DNA of 64,000 nucleotides from NCBI GenBank assembly GCA_963082975.1, contig OY720348.1, forward strand, positions 17,599,146-17,663,145, read 5' to 3'. Origin of the DNA: Labia minor (taxonomy: Eukaryota > Arthropoda > Insecta > Dermaptera > Spongiphoridae). Below are positions 1 to 9,851 of the stretch, piece after piece. The translations under genes and the position numbers were made by a program. The stretch's first letter is position 1. The number at the start of each line of letters is the position of its first letter. The notes beneath the pieces were generated by a model. That model was not told where the DNA came from, ran no database searches, and saw only the letters and a list, made by a program, of their open reading frames with translations.

Positions 1-1
1 A

Positions 2-1105
2 TGTGATAAAAAACACTCTTTGAAAGAGTGTCATAAATTTCAAAAATTATCCCATGACGAGCGCAAGAGAAAAATTAGGGAATTGAAGCGATGCTTCAAT
101 TGTCTAGGATTAAAACATTCTGCGGCAGACTGTTTTAAACCTCCTTGCGCTCATTGCAATAAAAGATTAAATAAAATGTTGCATAATCATAAAGCAATTA
201 ATTTAAAGGTAGATGCGTTACAAACGCATATAATGCAGTCGAATGCGGAGTGTAACAATAATTTATTTAATCCATCACTATTGGCAACTGCGCAGGTACA
301 GATAATAGACACCGAGGGAAAATTGATAAAGGCTAGGTGTCTATTAGATAGTGGGGCACAGGTAAGCTGTGTTTCGCTTTCAATGGCGAAACGACTCGGT
401 CATAAAATTGAAAAGACCTCTACAAGTCTATTCAATTTGAGTGGCCGGTCAATGAGAGTAAAAGGGAAGGTTCAGCTCACTTTAAGCCCTCATTTCTGTA
501 CATCGCAAAATTATAAAATAGCACCTCTTGTTTTGGAAAAATTAACAAGTGAACAGCCAATACAACAGGTAAGGATCCCCCCTTTCACACTGCCGGCAGG
601 TAATAAATTAGCCGACCCAGAATTTAACATACCTGCAGGCATTGATATAATTCTCGGAGCAGAAATATATCCCCTTCTAATGAAATCGAAAACGAAAGTA
701 TTTAGAAGGGATTTACCAAAAGCGCAAGACACCCACCTGGGGTGGGTTCTAATGGGCCCTTGTAAATATATTAATTCATATCAACAAGGGTCCAATGGGG
801 AAAGGGTAGGGGAAAATAGGCTACCTGGCTCTAGGCGTGATCCTAGGCAAAGTTATTCAACCAATCGGCAATCTCGTAAAAAGTGGTTTCGGGAGAACCC
901 TAGTGATTTGCGTAATAGATTGGTATTGATACCCGATTCCGGCGTGTCCCCCTTGCAATGGAAACTGGGGAAAATCATTAAAACATTTCGAGGAAAGGAC
1001 AATTTGGTACAGGGGGTTAAAATAAAGACCGAGAGGGGAGAATATAACCTTTCGATCAACAAAATTACATTGCTACCCGATAGCGTAAATTTAAATAGAT
1101 TTTGA
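2..1105 (+). pseudogene. BEL/Pao polyprotein, core-deleted: zinc knuckle + protease + integrase C-terminus
   Basis: The frame is open from the left edge. Counting from the TTG at 20, there is a CX2CX4HX4C zinc knuckle (C25, C28, H33, C38) and a second Cys/His cluster (C43, C46, H55, H57). A retropepsin follows with the active-site triplet DSG (110-112) and the conserved GIDIILGAEIYP block (207-218). LGWVLMGP (240-247) is the usual junction before reverse transcriptase in BEL/Pao. From about residue 280 the sequence is instead the integrase C-terminal domain, with SPLQWKLGKII (310-320). Reverse transcriptase, RNase H and the integrase catalytic core, about 1000 residues in a full element, are absent, yet the reading frame is unbroken to TGA at 1105. 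The order protease before RT and the knuckle-DSGA-LGW combination identify BEL/Pao. It is a non-autonomous deletion derivative; domestication cannot be excluded. Confidence 0.85.
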
Positions 1106-1110
1106 CAGTC

Positions 1111-1125
1111 CGTCAAGGGGGGGAG
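1111..1125 (+). promoter_or_regulatory. Polypurine tract of the BEL/Pao element
   Basis: A purine run (AAGGGGGGGAG) lies directly after the polyprotein stop and directly before the LTR start. This is the position of the plus-strand primer in LTR retrotransposons. Confidence 0.7.
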
Positions 1126-1128
1126 TGA

Positions 1129-2200
1129 TGTTTCCGCATGGAACCTGAATTCAAATAAATTTGAATTCCCGCCCTCTGACTAAGTTTAAATAGTAATTAA
1201 TTTAATATTTATAAATATTAGTGTTAATTAATTATATAATGTAGTTTAATATTTTTAAGTTAATTTAATTTATAATTTTAAATATTTAATTGTTATTGTC
1301 ATAAATTCATGAGGTTGACCACCCCCCTCCCTTACTATCTACATAGAAAAAGACAGGCCGAGCTCTCTGAACCCCCCGCTGCTGTTGTCCTGTCTCCCGA
1401 GTGCTATTGCCTTTGTCTGTCACTGCTGCCTGTTGTTTTTATCTGCTCGTCCACTGCTTACTGGGGTCCCTTGGCCCACCGACGCCTTATTCGACCCGTT
1501 CGAATTTACAACTCGAACGCGGTGCTTTTGGGGTCGTCGACGAGGCTACAGATTGCAGCCGCCGGTCCTGTGCTCCAGAGTTTGTTCCGAGGGGGCAAAC
1601 CCAGTGATTCCTGAAGGGGATCATCTCTACTTTGGATCAGTGCTGGTCCATTCAACCCGTTGGAAACTCGAGGAGGGTCCAAAGCCAATTGATCGTTGGA
1701 TCAATTGCGAAACCAGCAGAGAAGACATCCAGGCAGCGAACGGCAGCGTAAACCCCCATTTATTTCAATTCCCGGTGGTCAGATAAGTGCACTTATGAAC
1801 ACTTAGAACTATATTAATTTTAGACTTAAAATTTAGATTTAAGTTGATATATAAAAATATTTAGGTGACCCTAAATATAATTAATCCGTTTTTAATTGAA
1901 CCTAATTTTAATTTAATTAAAGATAATAAAAGTTGATTATAGTTTTTATTTAGCGAGCTTTTTTCTATCCCAAATTCTTAATATATTAAAAATAGACCTC
2001 TAATACAGTCCACTTAATTTTCAAGGCGCGATAGAAGTGAAGAGGTAACTATCGCAATATTATATTAATTCCTCTTTTTAGCCTTCGAGCAAAATTGATA
2101 TATATTAAGGATTCATCCCCTTCCATTTCCTCCCACTTTCAATTTTCAGGAACACTAGCTTTCTATTAATTTTTAGGTCTTACAAGCCTCTATAGTCGAT
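1129..2200 (+). repeat. 3' LTR of the BEL/Pao element (right end approximate)
   Basis: The LTR should start with TG just after the polypurine tract, either TGATG at 1126 or, more typical for BEL/Pao, TGTTTCC at 1129. An AT-rich first part (to about 1300) is followed by a GC-rich block at 1310-1790 and AT-rich sequence again. The GC-rich block gives overlapping short ORFs in several frames with no recognised protein, so I read it as untranslated R/U5 sequence. The 5' LTR is outside the window, so the right end and target duplication cannot be fixed. Confidence 0.6.
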
Positions 2201-2390
2201 GTATCAAGCGGATACAAGAATAATATTAGATATTGATAAATTTATAAAAAATATTCATTTTATTAATACCATATTAGTATAATTATATATTTATAATCTC
2301 TATTTTAAATATTTGTATACAAATTTTGAAATTTGATGTCTCATGTGGGTAAATTGAGTTGGACTAGTGTATGGCTCATTTTTATAAGTT

Positions 2391-2960
2391 TTTACTATCT
2401 CGCCTCCAGATTTTGATGTTTTTATACATTTTAAAGGTCCCTGAGTCATTTTCACTAAGGTTGAGAAAAATGTATGTCGGTATGTGTGTGTGTGTATGTT
2501 GACAAGATTACGTAAAAACGGTTTGAGCTAGAATAATGAAATTTGGTACACGGGGATTATTCAAAATTCGTAGTTTTCCATCAACTTTTGAGAAATGTAT
2601 CTCATTCGAAGAGGGTCATTACCTACAACGTTTTGATTTTTTTTCCTCTAAAGTGACCGTAAAAATAAAGATATATGTTTGATAGTTTTTCACATGATTA
2701 AAAATTGTATAAAACTACTATATATAGAATTTCAGCTTGATTGAATGACTGAAAGTACTGGAATTAATTTTTTAACACGACTGCAAATCACGCGCCAGCA
2801 CGTAAAGTGGTGCCATCAACAAAGAGCCAAACACGTGCTGGTTTAATAAATATTATTTATTAATTTAAAATTATAATCTATAAATAATTAAATTTAATTT
2901 AAATATATATATGTTAATTAATCCAATTCAAAGTTGCGAGATAGTCGAGTGGAGACACTT
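2391..2960 (+). mobile_element. HINE family A copy 1
   Basis: It starts with ACTATCTCGCC and ends with the inverted repeat GCGAGATAGT plus GAGTGGAGACACTT. Inside are the ATTTTGATGTTTTTATA block, a GT-rich microsatellite, the conserved AGATTACG...GAAATTTGGTA block and an AT-rich 3' part. The 5' hairpin is partly lost here. Confidence 0.8.
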
Positions 2961-2969
2961 TAAATAATA

Positions 2970-3036
2970 ATTAGCTCTTCAAAATTCTGAAAATGGCATC
3001 AAAATGGGCACCGAAACGTCATAATCAATTGATAAT
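2970..3036 (+). other. Penelope-like end with hammerhead-type core
   Basis: A CTGAAAA box, a short G/C-rich hairpin and CCGAAACGTC (3011-3020) lie just after family A copy 1. The CTGANGA...GAAAC arrangement is the hammerhead ribozyme core found in the pseudo-LTRs of Penelope-like elements. The first box is degenerate, so activity is doubtful. Confidence 0.35.
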
Positions 3037-3383
3037 TCATAAAACACTTGAAAATAAACAGTAAATAACTTATCATATATATATGAATTTTCCCTAACTC
3101 TAAAGAAATTAATATTTAATATAATTACAAATCCGAGGGTCAGGTTATATCTATTTTGAATTTAACTTTCACCTATAAATATGCATCTGAATGATAATAA
3201 TCATATTGTTTAAATTTATAAAATAAATACAAAGGAATCTATTAATAAGTTTTTGCATTAGGTTATTTATAATTTGAATTATATATAATAAAGCACTGAA
3301 TTTCATTTTAATGAGTTGACTTTGATGAACTTGGACTATTTCAAAGAACTATGAGATATGTTTAAAAAACATCACTATTAGAT

Positions 3384-3858
3384 ATGTTATTTTCTATATC
3401 TATCTATCTATCTATCTTTGTGACTATACGGAACCCGAAAGTTCTTGGCCGCAGCAACTACAGTTCTCCAAGTATCCCTATCCTGAGTCACAACCCTCCA
3501 ATCCTTACCCTCTCCCATCTCTCTCACCTCTCTCACGTCCCTTCGTACATTGTTCAACCACTGCGTCCTTGGTCTTCCAAGCTGACATTTCCCACTCGGT
3601 CTCCTCGTCAATATAGTTTTTGGCATTCTTTCCATGCTAGCCACGTGCCCTGCCCATCGCAGCCTTCTCGATTTTATAATTCTAACTATATCTTATGCCG
3701 TCTCCGCCAATCCCCGTTGAACTCATTTTTCTTTGGTCCATAAATGCTCCTATTCTCAAATACTCTAAATCTACTTTCGTCTCCTAAGGTTATAGACCAT
3801 GCCTCACACCCATATAATACAACCAGCAAAATAATTGTTTTATATATTTTAATTTTTA
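3384..3858 (-). pseudogene. Non-LTR retrotransposon ORF2 C-terminus and 3' tail
   Basis: On the minus strand the C-terminal LINE signature GRPRTQWLNNV (with WRTVVAAAKNFRVPYSH following) ends at a stop embedded in a (GATA)n tract at about 3396-3416. Upstream on that strand (3650-3858) are degenerate pieces of the region after the RT. Frameshifts interrupt it. The same element continues at 4689-5250 on the other side of a SINE insertion. Clade not assigned. Confidence 0.75.
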
Positions 3859-3869
3859 TTCCCTTTGAT

Positions 3870-4676
3870 GAGGCGGCAGCATGGCTGAGTGGGTAGAGTA
3901 CGAGTTTCTACAAAGGAAGCCTGAGTTCGAATCCCAGCATAGAACTCAAGATTATATATTTAATAAAAATAAAAATCTAATTCAATTTAACATCGGCTGC
4001 TGCGGGTAGCGGGTAGATACCTTCTCACGTTCCCGGTGAGAGACAGATCTACCTCAGTGAGTGGCGCCCACTGCCCTACGCGAGCACATGCATTTTCTCT
4101 CATTCCTCGACCGAGGGAGTGCATGCCCTACCCAAATCATCCATCCAGACCCAATCCCCTTTATTTCCTCTTCCTTCTTTACAATCCACGCGTCAGGCTG
4201 TAGCGACAGGCCGGCTGGATCATCTTCGCGTCGCATCAACAATTAATGGAGAAATGTTATACGGTTAACGGCTAGGGCGTCCCCTGCAAGCGACGCGCAT
4301 TGTCAGCACCCGGGCGATGCGAGAAATGGGTTAGGGTTACCCACCTATGGACGAGGTGGGCTAAAGAAGATAGTCCAACATCCACATCCACATCAATATC
4401 AACATCATCACCGACACGAACATCGTCACATCGGTCAGCATCAGCATCATTGCCATCAACCTCACTCAAATCGTCCACAGCTACATCAAAAGTCGTCAAC
4501 ACCATCATCACCGTCATCGAAGGTTGAGTACCAAAGACCGCGTGGGAGGCCTAAAACCAGTTGGTCCTGCCGTATAACGGGAGATCTAATGGCATCTGGT
4601 CTCTCTACAGACGACGCCAACAACAGATTTAGTTGGCGCCAATTAACGAGAAGAGCCGACCCCACAGAAGAAGAAG
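3870..4676 (+). mobile_element. tRNA-headed SINE-like element with LINE-derived tail
   Basis: The head (3874-3938) has a Pol III A box TGGCTGAGTGG (3882) and B box AGTTCGAATCCC (3924). The body includes a CATCA-type simple repeat (4378-4515). The tail ends in (GAA)n. An imperfect 12-bp duplication, ATTCCCTTTGAT (3858-3869) and ATTCCATTTGAT (4677-4688), flanks it. The related LINE copy at 40.3 kb runs straight through this point without the insert, which confirms the boundaries. It is long (807 bp) for a SINE. Confidence 0.8.
3874..3938 (+). promoter_or_regulatory. Internal Pol III promoter (tRNA-like head of the SINE)
   Basis: A and B boxes are spaced about 40 bp apart as in a tRNA. The acceptor stem and a convincing anticodon arm do not form, so this is a tRNA relic and not a tRNA gene. 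Confidence 0.7.
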
Positions 4677-4687
4677 ATTCCATTTGA
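4523..4687 (+). pseudogene. LINE ORF2 C-terminal relic inside the SINE tail
   Basis: A 54-codon open frame reads GRPKTSW, then TGDLMASGLSTDDANNRFSW, then RRADP. This pattern (GRPKTSW, D.....GL...DA..R..W, RRADP) is the usual C-terminus of some LINE ORF2 proteins. It is a different LINE family from the minus-strand one that the SINE interrupts. SINEs often share their 3' end with the LINE that mobilises them, so this probably names the partner LINE type. Confidence 0.65.
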
Positions 4688-4688
4688 T

Positions 4689-5250
4689 AATACTTTTGAC
4701 GCGATAAGCCCCTTTACTCCATGATAACAGGCGTTTCCCGATTGCAACCTTACCTTAAATTCTTCTCGAATATTATTTTCATTATGATTACAGATCCTAA
4801 GTATTTAAATTTTTCTACATTTTGTATGTTAAGACTTGGTGTGTTAATACTATTCCTCTCTGTTACTAAGTGCTTCGATTAATTTTTCTAAGCTGTCTTT
4901 AATTGCAATTGCCGAATCTCTTATATTTAAGTCGTCTGCGTAACCTAATACTAGAATTTTTTTGTTTAATTCTATTCCGTTTGATTTTTCCCCAATTTGT
5001 CTAATTATATATTCCAATACTAAATTAAATAAAATTAGTGATAGTGCGTCCCCTTGTTTTAACCCATTCCATATTTCGAAAGTTTCTTTCAGCTGATACC
5101 CCCATCTTACTCTTCCTTTACTACCTACAAGACAAATTTGAATCATACGTACTAGTTTTTTTAGGAATTCCCATTAAAATTAAAATTTGAAAAAGTTTTT
5201 CCCGGTCTATTGAGTCATATGCATGTCTGCAAAAAATTGGTGAACAGAAA
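4689..5250 (-). pseudogene. Non-LTR retrotransposon reverse transcriptase fragment
   Basis: The 98-residue frame at 5146-4850 contains GLKQGDALS (RT block 5) and LGYADDLN, the YADD catalytic motif. Just upstream (5215-5150) the minus strand still encodes YDSIDREKLF-like and GIPKK-like blocks, around the first catalytic Asp, broken by frameshifts. It is the same element as 3384-3858. The finger domain and endonuclease are missing. Confidence 0.85.
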
Positions 5251-5710
5251 TATTGAATTTGCGTTTTGTTTCTAATCAACCTTAATGAAAATATCTGATC
5301 TAAAAGTTCGATTTGGCCTGAACCTGCATTGATATTCTCCGCATATGGTCGTACTTTTATTAAAACAATATTCGAGAGAGAATCTTATTTTCTATATTTC
5401 AACTTAATTTATTTTAAATCGTTTATATTATTATGAAGTAAAGTGTACACCAGTAGCTAAAGATTGGGTCACTTATCAATCTTTTCTATAGATTATCCTT
5501 ACTTCTTTACATTTTCATTCATTCATAGAGAACCGTCATCACCGGGGCACAAAACCAGATATCCATTGAACTGGATCCTAACCGATTTTATTATGCCAAG
5601 CAGGCTCTATGACCCTCGTTAGGATTTCTGCAATATTAACCTTAATAAATAAATAATTACAACAAAACATAACAGTCCTAAAGTAGAACACTAAAGGTTT
5701 ACATTGAGTT

Positions 5711-5746
<36 letters not shown>

Positions 5747-6030
5747 TTATATAATATATTATATAAACAAATAAACCCTGTGAATATGATAAACTGGGGT
5801 TATTGTAATTTAATGAATTATTATCATTTTACATTTACAAATGATGATAAAACAGAATTAAAACTTCAAATTGATTATATGTATATATTATATATTCATT
5901 TTTAATATTATTAATTTATGATGTTTATATTATATAATATTATAAAATAAATATAATATTATTTTTTTATTATTTCTCATTCATTAAGAATAATTAACAA
6001 CAAAATATAATAAGTATCAACTTTCATTTT
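5251..6030. other. Unassigned AT-rich stretch with (AAT)n
   Basis: No protein-coding signal. It has a 30-bp AAT microsatellite at about 5713-5743 and a moderately complex patch at 5525-5640 that I do not recognise. Confidence 0.5.
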
Positions 6031-6039
6031 ATCTATTAC

Positions 6040-6700
6040 TAAATAAAGTTCTTGGCTGCAGCAAAAACTTTCCTCCAGCTGTCTCCATCCAATTGTCGTT
6101 CTCTACCAATTCCCTCAGATCTTACTTTATATTGTCCACACATTAGTCTATCCATAAACAAGCTTTTCGCCAATCCTTCTCATCCATTCTACCCAACAGA
6201 CCTTCCCATCGCAAATTTCTCCATTTTATAAACTCTCTATGTTTAGAAATTTATCTAATCCGTTTCCCAGTAATTTCATCCATTTTAGGTACATAAATAC
6301 TACAGAGTATCCTATGTTCAAGTACCCTAAATTTATTATAGCCTCCTCCTTTACAAAGCCAATAATTTTGATCACACCTTACATCCAAATGATACTTCTA
6401 ACAAAATAAAAGTTTTGTTTTAACTTTAGTACTCTTTGAATTCTAAAATTTTATTTAATTTAATTTCTTCTCGAATATTATTAGCCTTAGTGATTATAGA
6501 ACTTAAATATTAAAATTCTATATTCAGTACTTTAAAATTTTGGGTGTTTTACTTTTCAATCAAAAAAATTTCTAAATTTTAGGAGATCCATTTCCCATTT
6601 CACAAATCTCCACGTTTCAAGTCATTCTCATTCCAAAAAGTCGTTTTCCCGTTGACCTACGTGTCTAATTTTTTGCCACCTCCCTCCTTTCTAGTTTACT
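6040..6700 (-). pseudogene. Highly degenerate LINE 3' end
   Basis: AAGTTCTTGGCTGCAGCAA at 6048, followed by decayed versions of the blocks seen at 3430-3860, shows a minus-strand remnant of the same LINE family. No open frame survives. Confidence 0.5.
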
Positions 6701-6879
6701 CGATATGTTATTTTACATAATTGCTCACTTTTTGAAGTGAAACTTCTTTAGCGGCGTCCTGACATTTGGTTGAGAATGGAGAGTGAATTGAAAAATTGAA
6801 ATTTCGTAACGCGTTACGAAACGCAAGAGAGAAAAAAGATATAGATATAACGAGTGAGAATGAGATAGCCTCTATCTCC

Positions 6880-7020
6880 GACTCTCTTTTGTGCGGTGTT
6901 TCGTTTTTGAGAGAGAGGCTATCTGGGTCTTTCTTTTGTCCGGTCTTTCGTCTTTGAGAAAGAGGCTATCTGCCTCTTCGTTTTGTGCTGTCTTTCGTTC
7001 TACTACGCTCTCGCTAGGTC
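6880..7020 (+). repeat. Three tandem copies of a ~47-bp repeat
   Basis: Units containing TTTTGTGCGGTGTTTCG-like sequence begin at about 6887, 6933 and 6981, separated by GAGAGGCTATCTG. A GC-richer patch (GGCGCGCATGCGCGG at about 7031) follows. Confidence 0.6.
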
Positions 7021-7374
7021 CAAAGTCCACGGCGCGCATGCGCGGTAGTACGTTGACGCGGAATAATATTTCTCAGCTTCTACTGGGTCAAAGAATAAAA
7101 ATTAGTATGACTTATGATCAAAAGAGGGCGAGATCTCCACCTTGTCCAGTAGATATCGCAATTAAATACAATTTGAATTTAAATATATATTAATTTCAAA
7201 ATTTGCCTAAACATTTATAAAAATAAATATACATATGAAATTTGTTATTTTTTTTTAATATTAAAAAATATTTAATTTGAGATTAATTATATGTAAAAAG
7301 ATCAACTATCAAATAGATTCAAACTTTTATTTTCTTTGATTAGATTATAATTAAATATTATTTATATTATTTAA

Positions 7375-7775
7375 AAATTATTATTAAATTTAATTAATTA
7401 TAAATTATAAATAATAAATAATAAATATTAAACCAGCGCATGTTTGGCTTTTTGTTGATGGCACCACGTCACGTGTTGGCGCGTGAGATTTGCAGTGTTA
7501 AAAAATTAATTCTGGTAATTTCAGCTAATCAATCAAGCTGAAATTCTATATATAGCAGTTTTATACAATTATTAATCATGTGAAAAATTATCAAACATAT
7601 ATCTTTATTTTTACGGTCACTTTAGAGGAAAAAAAAATCAAAACGTTGTAGGTAATGACCCTCTTCCGGTTGAGCTACATTTCTCAAAAGTTGATAGAAA
7701 ACTATGAATTTTGAATAATGTCCATGTACCAAATTTCATCATTCTAGCTCAAACCGTTTTTGCGTAATCTTGCCT

Positions 7776-7813
<38 letters not shown>

Positions 7814-7939
7814 ACACACACAGACATTTTTCTCAACCTTAGTGAAAATGATTCAGGAACCTTCAAAAAGTATAAAAACATCAAAATCTCAACATCGAAA
7901 ATTTTCGTGATCGCAATACTATCTCTGGCGAGATAGTAA
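7375..7939 (-). mobile_element. HINE family A copy 2 (3' end lost)
   Basis: On the minus strand it starts at about 7939 with ACTATCTCGCCAGAGATAG and carries the (GT)n core, which appears as (CA)n at 7782-7824, and the CACGTG region. It ends in AT-rich DNA near 7380 without the 3' inverted repeat and hairpin. Confidence 0.8.
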
Positions 7940-7964
7940 AAAATGATTCATTATTATTGGATTT

Positions 7965-8060
7965 GGCTGGTAATATTAATACCTGAGACACCGAGCTCGC
8001 TCTACCCTTTAAAAAATATTGATATACAATTCTTTAATTATTTATTACAATTATTAAATG
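7965..8060. repeat. Dispersed repeat R3, copy 1
   Basis: TAATACCTGAGACACCGAGCT followed by CCCTTTAAAAAATATTGATA. Near-identical sequence occurs at 50385-50460, and a diverged copy at 27238-27330. CCGAGCT..GCTCG could form a short hairpin. Confidence 0.6.
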
Positions 8061-8305
8061 TATTAAATAATATTTTATTGAAAAAATATTAAAAATTATA
8101 AAACTATCTAAAACTTAATTAATAAAAGAACAATGAATAAATAAATCACGAAAATAGATAAAAAAAAAATGCACGCGGCGAGTTTCGATCCTTCGAACTC
8201 GGGGAGTAAAAACAATTGTTCTTACTGCTGGTCTATGATATTTTGATAATTACAAAGATATTTTTACCATCTTTCAAAGACATTTATTTGTTTTGTTGTT
8301 TTTTT

Positions 8306-8747
8306 TTGAGAGAGATTAATAAATATATATATATTTTATTAAAAATAAATATTTTTAATTTTATTTCGAAATTAAATAATGAATTTTAAAATATTTTAAA
8401 TATAAAAAAATGTTAATACAATATCATTTAAAAAAAAGCGGGATTAATAAATATATATATATATTTTATTAAAAATAAATATTTTTAATTTTATTTCGAA
8501 ATTAAATAATAAATTTTAAAATATTTTAAATATAAAATTTCGAAATTAAATAATGAATTTTAAAATATTTTAAATATAAAAAAATGTTAATACAATATCA
8601 TTTAAAAAAAAAGCGGGATTAATAAATATATATATATATTTTATTAAAAATAAATATTTTTAATTTTATTTCGAAATTAAATTATAAATTTTAAAATATT
8701 TTAAATATAAAAAAAATATTAATACAAAATTAAAAAAAGGCGGGAGT
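8306..8747 (+). repeat. AT-rich tandem repeat, three units of ~130-175 bp
   Basis: Each unit starts with GATTAATAAATATATATA, passes through ATTTCGAAATTAAAT and ends in AAAAAAAGCGGG. Units start near 8306, 8443 and 8618. The middle unit carries an extra internal duplication of about 40 bp. Confidence 0.8.
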
Positions 8748-8759
8748 AAAATTTCAAAA

Positions 8760-8960
8760 TGGATGCCATTTACGTCACCCATATATAATTTTCAATTAAG
8801 AAATTAATAATGAAGCTGTAAGTTTCAAGAGATGTAATCAATAAAACTCAATTTTTCTTTATAAATACTATATCTAGTGTGAATTTGAAAAAAATCGTTA
8901 GAGCGGTTTTTGAGAACCAATGGTTATAGATAAATAGATAGATATATACAATTTTAGCTA
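8760..8960 (-). repeat. Fragment related to HINE family B 3' half
   Basis: The block TTTATAAATACTATATCT followed by GTGTGAATTTGAAAAAAATCG recurs at 28170-28225 and 51255-51300 and, inverted, at 59150-59195, next to family B sequence. Confidence 0.5.
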
Positions 8961-9225
8961 GCATAATAAGATAAGATATATATCGTGAAATAATTAAAAT
9001 TCTCAAGTCAAATATACAGCGTGCACGCATACCGACGCATGTAATTGTGTGTGTGAACATGGTCGGCGATTCACACGCCAACACATACAGTTATGTGCGT
9101 CGATGACCATTCACGTTATTTATCCGAATCTCAACATTACTTTAACACTACTAAATCAATTTAAAATTATTATTGCATTTAAAACTGCTTTTCTCTACTC
9201 CACAGATTTCACTATGCCGAAAAAA

Positions 9226-9618
9226 AATAACGACCAAAATTTAGACGATATTATTTATTTCATACACCTTTCACTACTGGTTTATAGCCACACAGGTGCT
9301 AATGCACTTGAACGAGGCGAAGATAAAATCCCTCTAATTCTCGGGGGAGATTTTAATGTAAATTTTGGATCTGATGATTCGTTGCCGTTGATCAACTTTC
9401 TTCGAGAAACATTTGGTCTGCTTATAAATAACGATCCCAAGGAATCAACAACAAAATCTGGAACTACAATAGATGCTGTTTTTACACGTTATATAGAAAA
9501 TATCGAATCACGAACATATATATCTTATTTTAGTTATCACAAGCCATTAATATCAGTATTACCAATTGAAGCACCAACCGACAATAGTACAGGCAATGTA
9601 GATATGATGATAGAGTAG
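9226..9618 (+). pseudogene. Endonuclease (AP/EEP-type) remnant, probably from a Helentron
   Basis: The recognisable part of a longer open frame (ATG at 9049) begins around DDIIYFIHLSLL. Residues 98-105 read LGGDFNVN, the Asp/Asn metal-binding block of endonuclease/exonuclease/phosphatase proteins. TTIDAVF (139-145) and SYFSYHKP (159-166, the position of the catalytic His block) follow. This pattern matches the C-terminal endonuclease-like region of large helicase proteins in animal Helentrons better than LINE endonucleases, but that assignment is from memory. The N-terminal ~70 residues are low-complexity and probably not coding. The upstream helicase is missing. Confidence 0.6.
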
Positions 9619-9851
9619 ATAATAATAATAATTAAGCGAATATTTGTTACGAAAATTGTATACTGTTATATGTCTTTCGAAATGATCCCTTTATTTTTCT
9701 CTATTTCTCTCTCACTCACACTCTCAACTAAAATTTATCTTATTCTCTAGATTGTAAGAAGTTTCACTTCCGCCACGTGTACGATGCTGCACATTTTGCT
9801 TTTTTTTATCAATTTTTTCAATTTTTTTTTATACCATAATTCGCGTTTCTT

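Larger units (their letters stand above)
6734..9770. mobile_element. Probable decayed Helentron-like element
   Basis: A 15-bp sequence, GAAGTGAAACTTCTT, at 6734-6748 recurs inverted at 9756-9770. The interval holds an endonuclease remnant near its right end. GAAGTgaaACTTC is itself a small hairpin. Helentrons of animals encode a Rep/helicase plus an AP-type endonuclease and have short inverted end repeats. The Rep and helicase are not visible, and younger elements are nested inside. The boundaries are inference. Confidence 0.35.

Noticed and set aside
1309-1786. Overlapping ORFs of 68-133 codons in the LTR
   Set aside because: Several frames are open at once because the block is GC-rich; no domain is recognisable and the position fits LTR R/U5 sequence.
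3874-3938. Possible tRNA gene
   Set aside because: A and B boxes are good, but the acceptor stem does not pair and the unit continues into a SINE body with target duplication.
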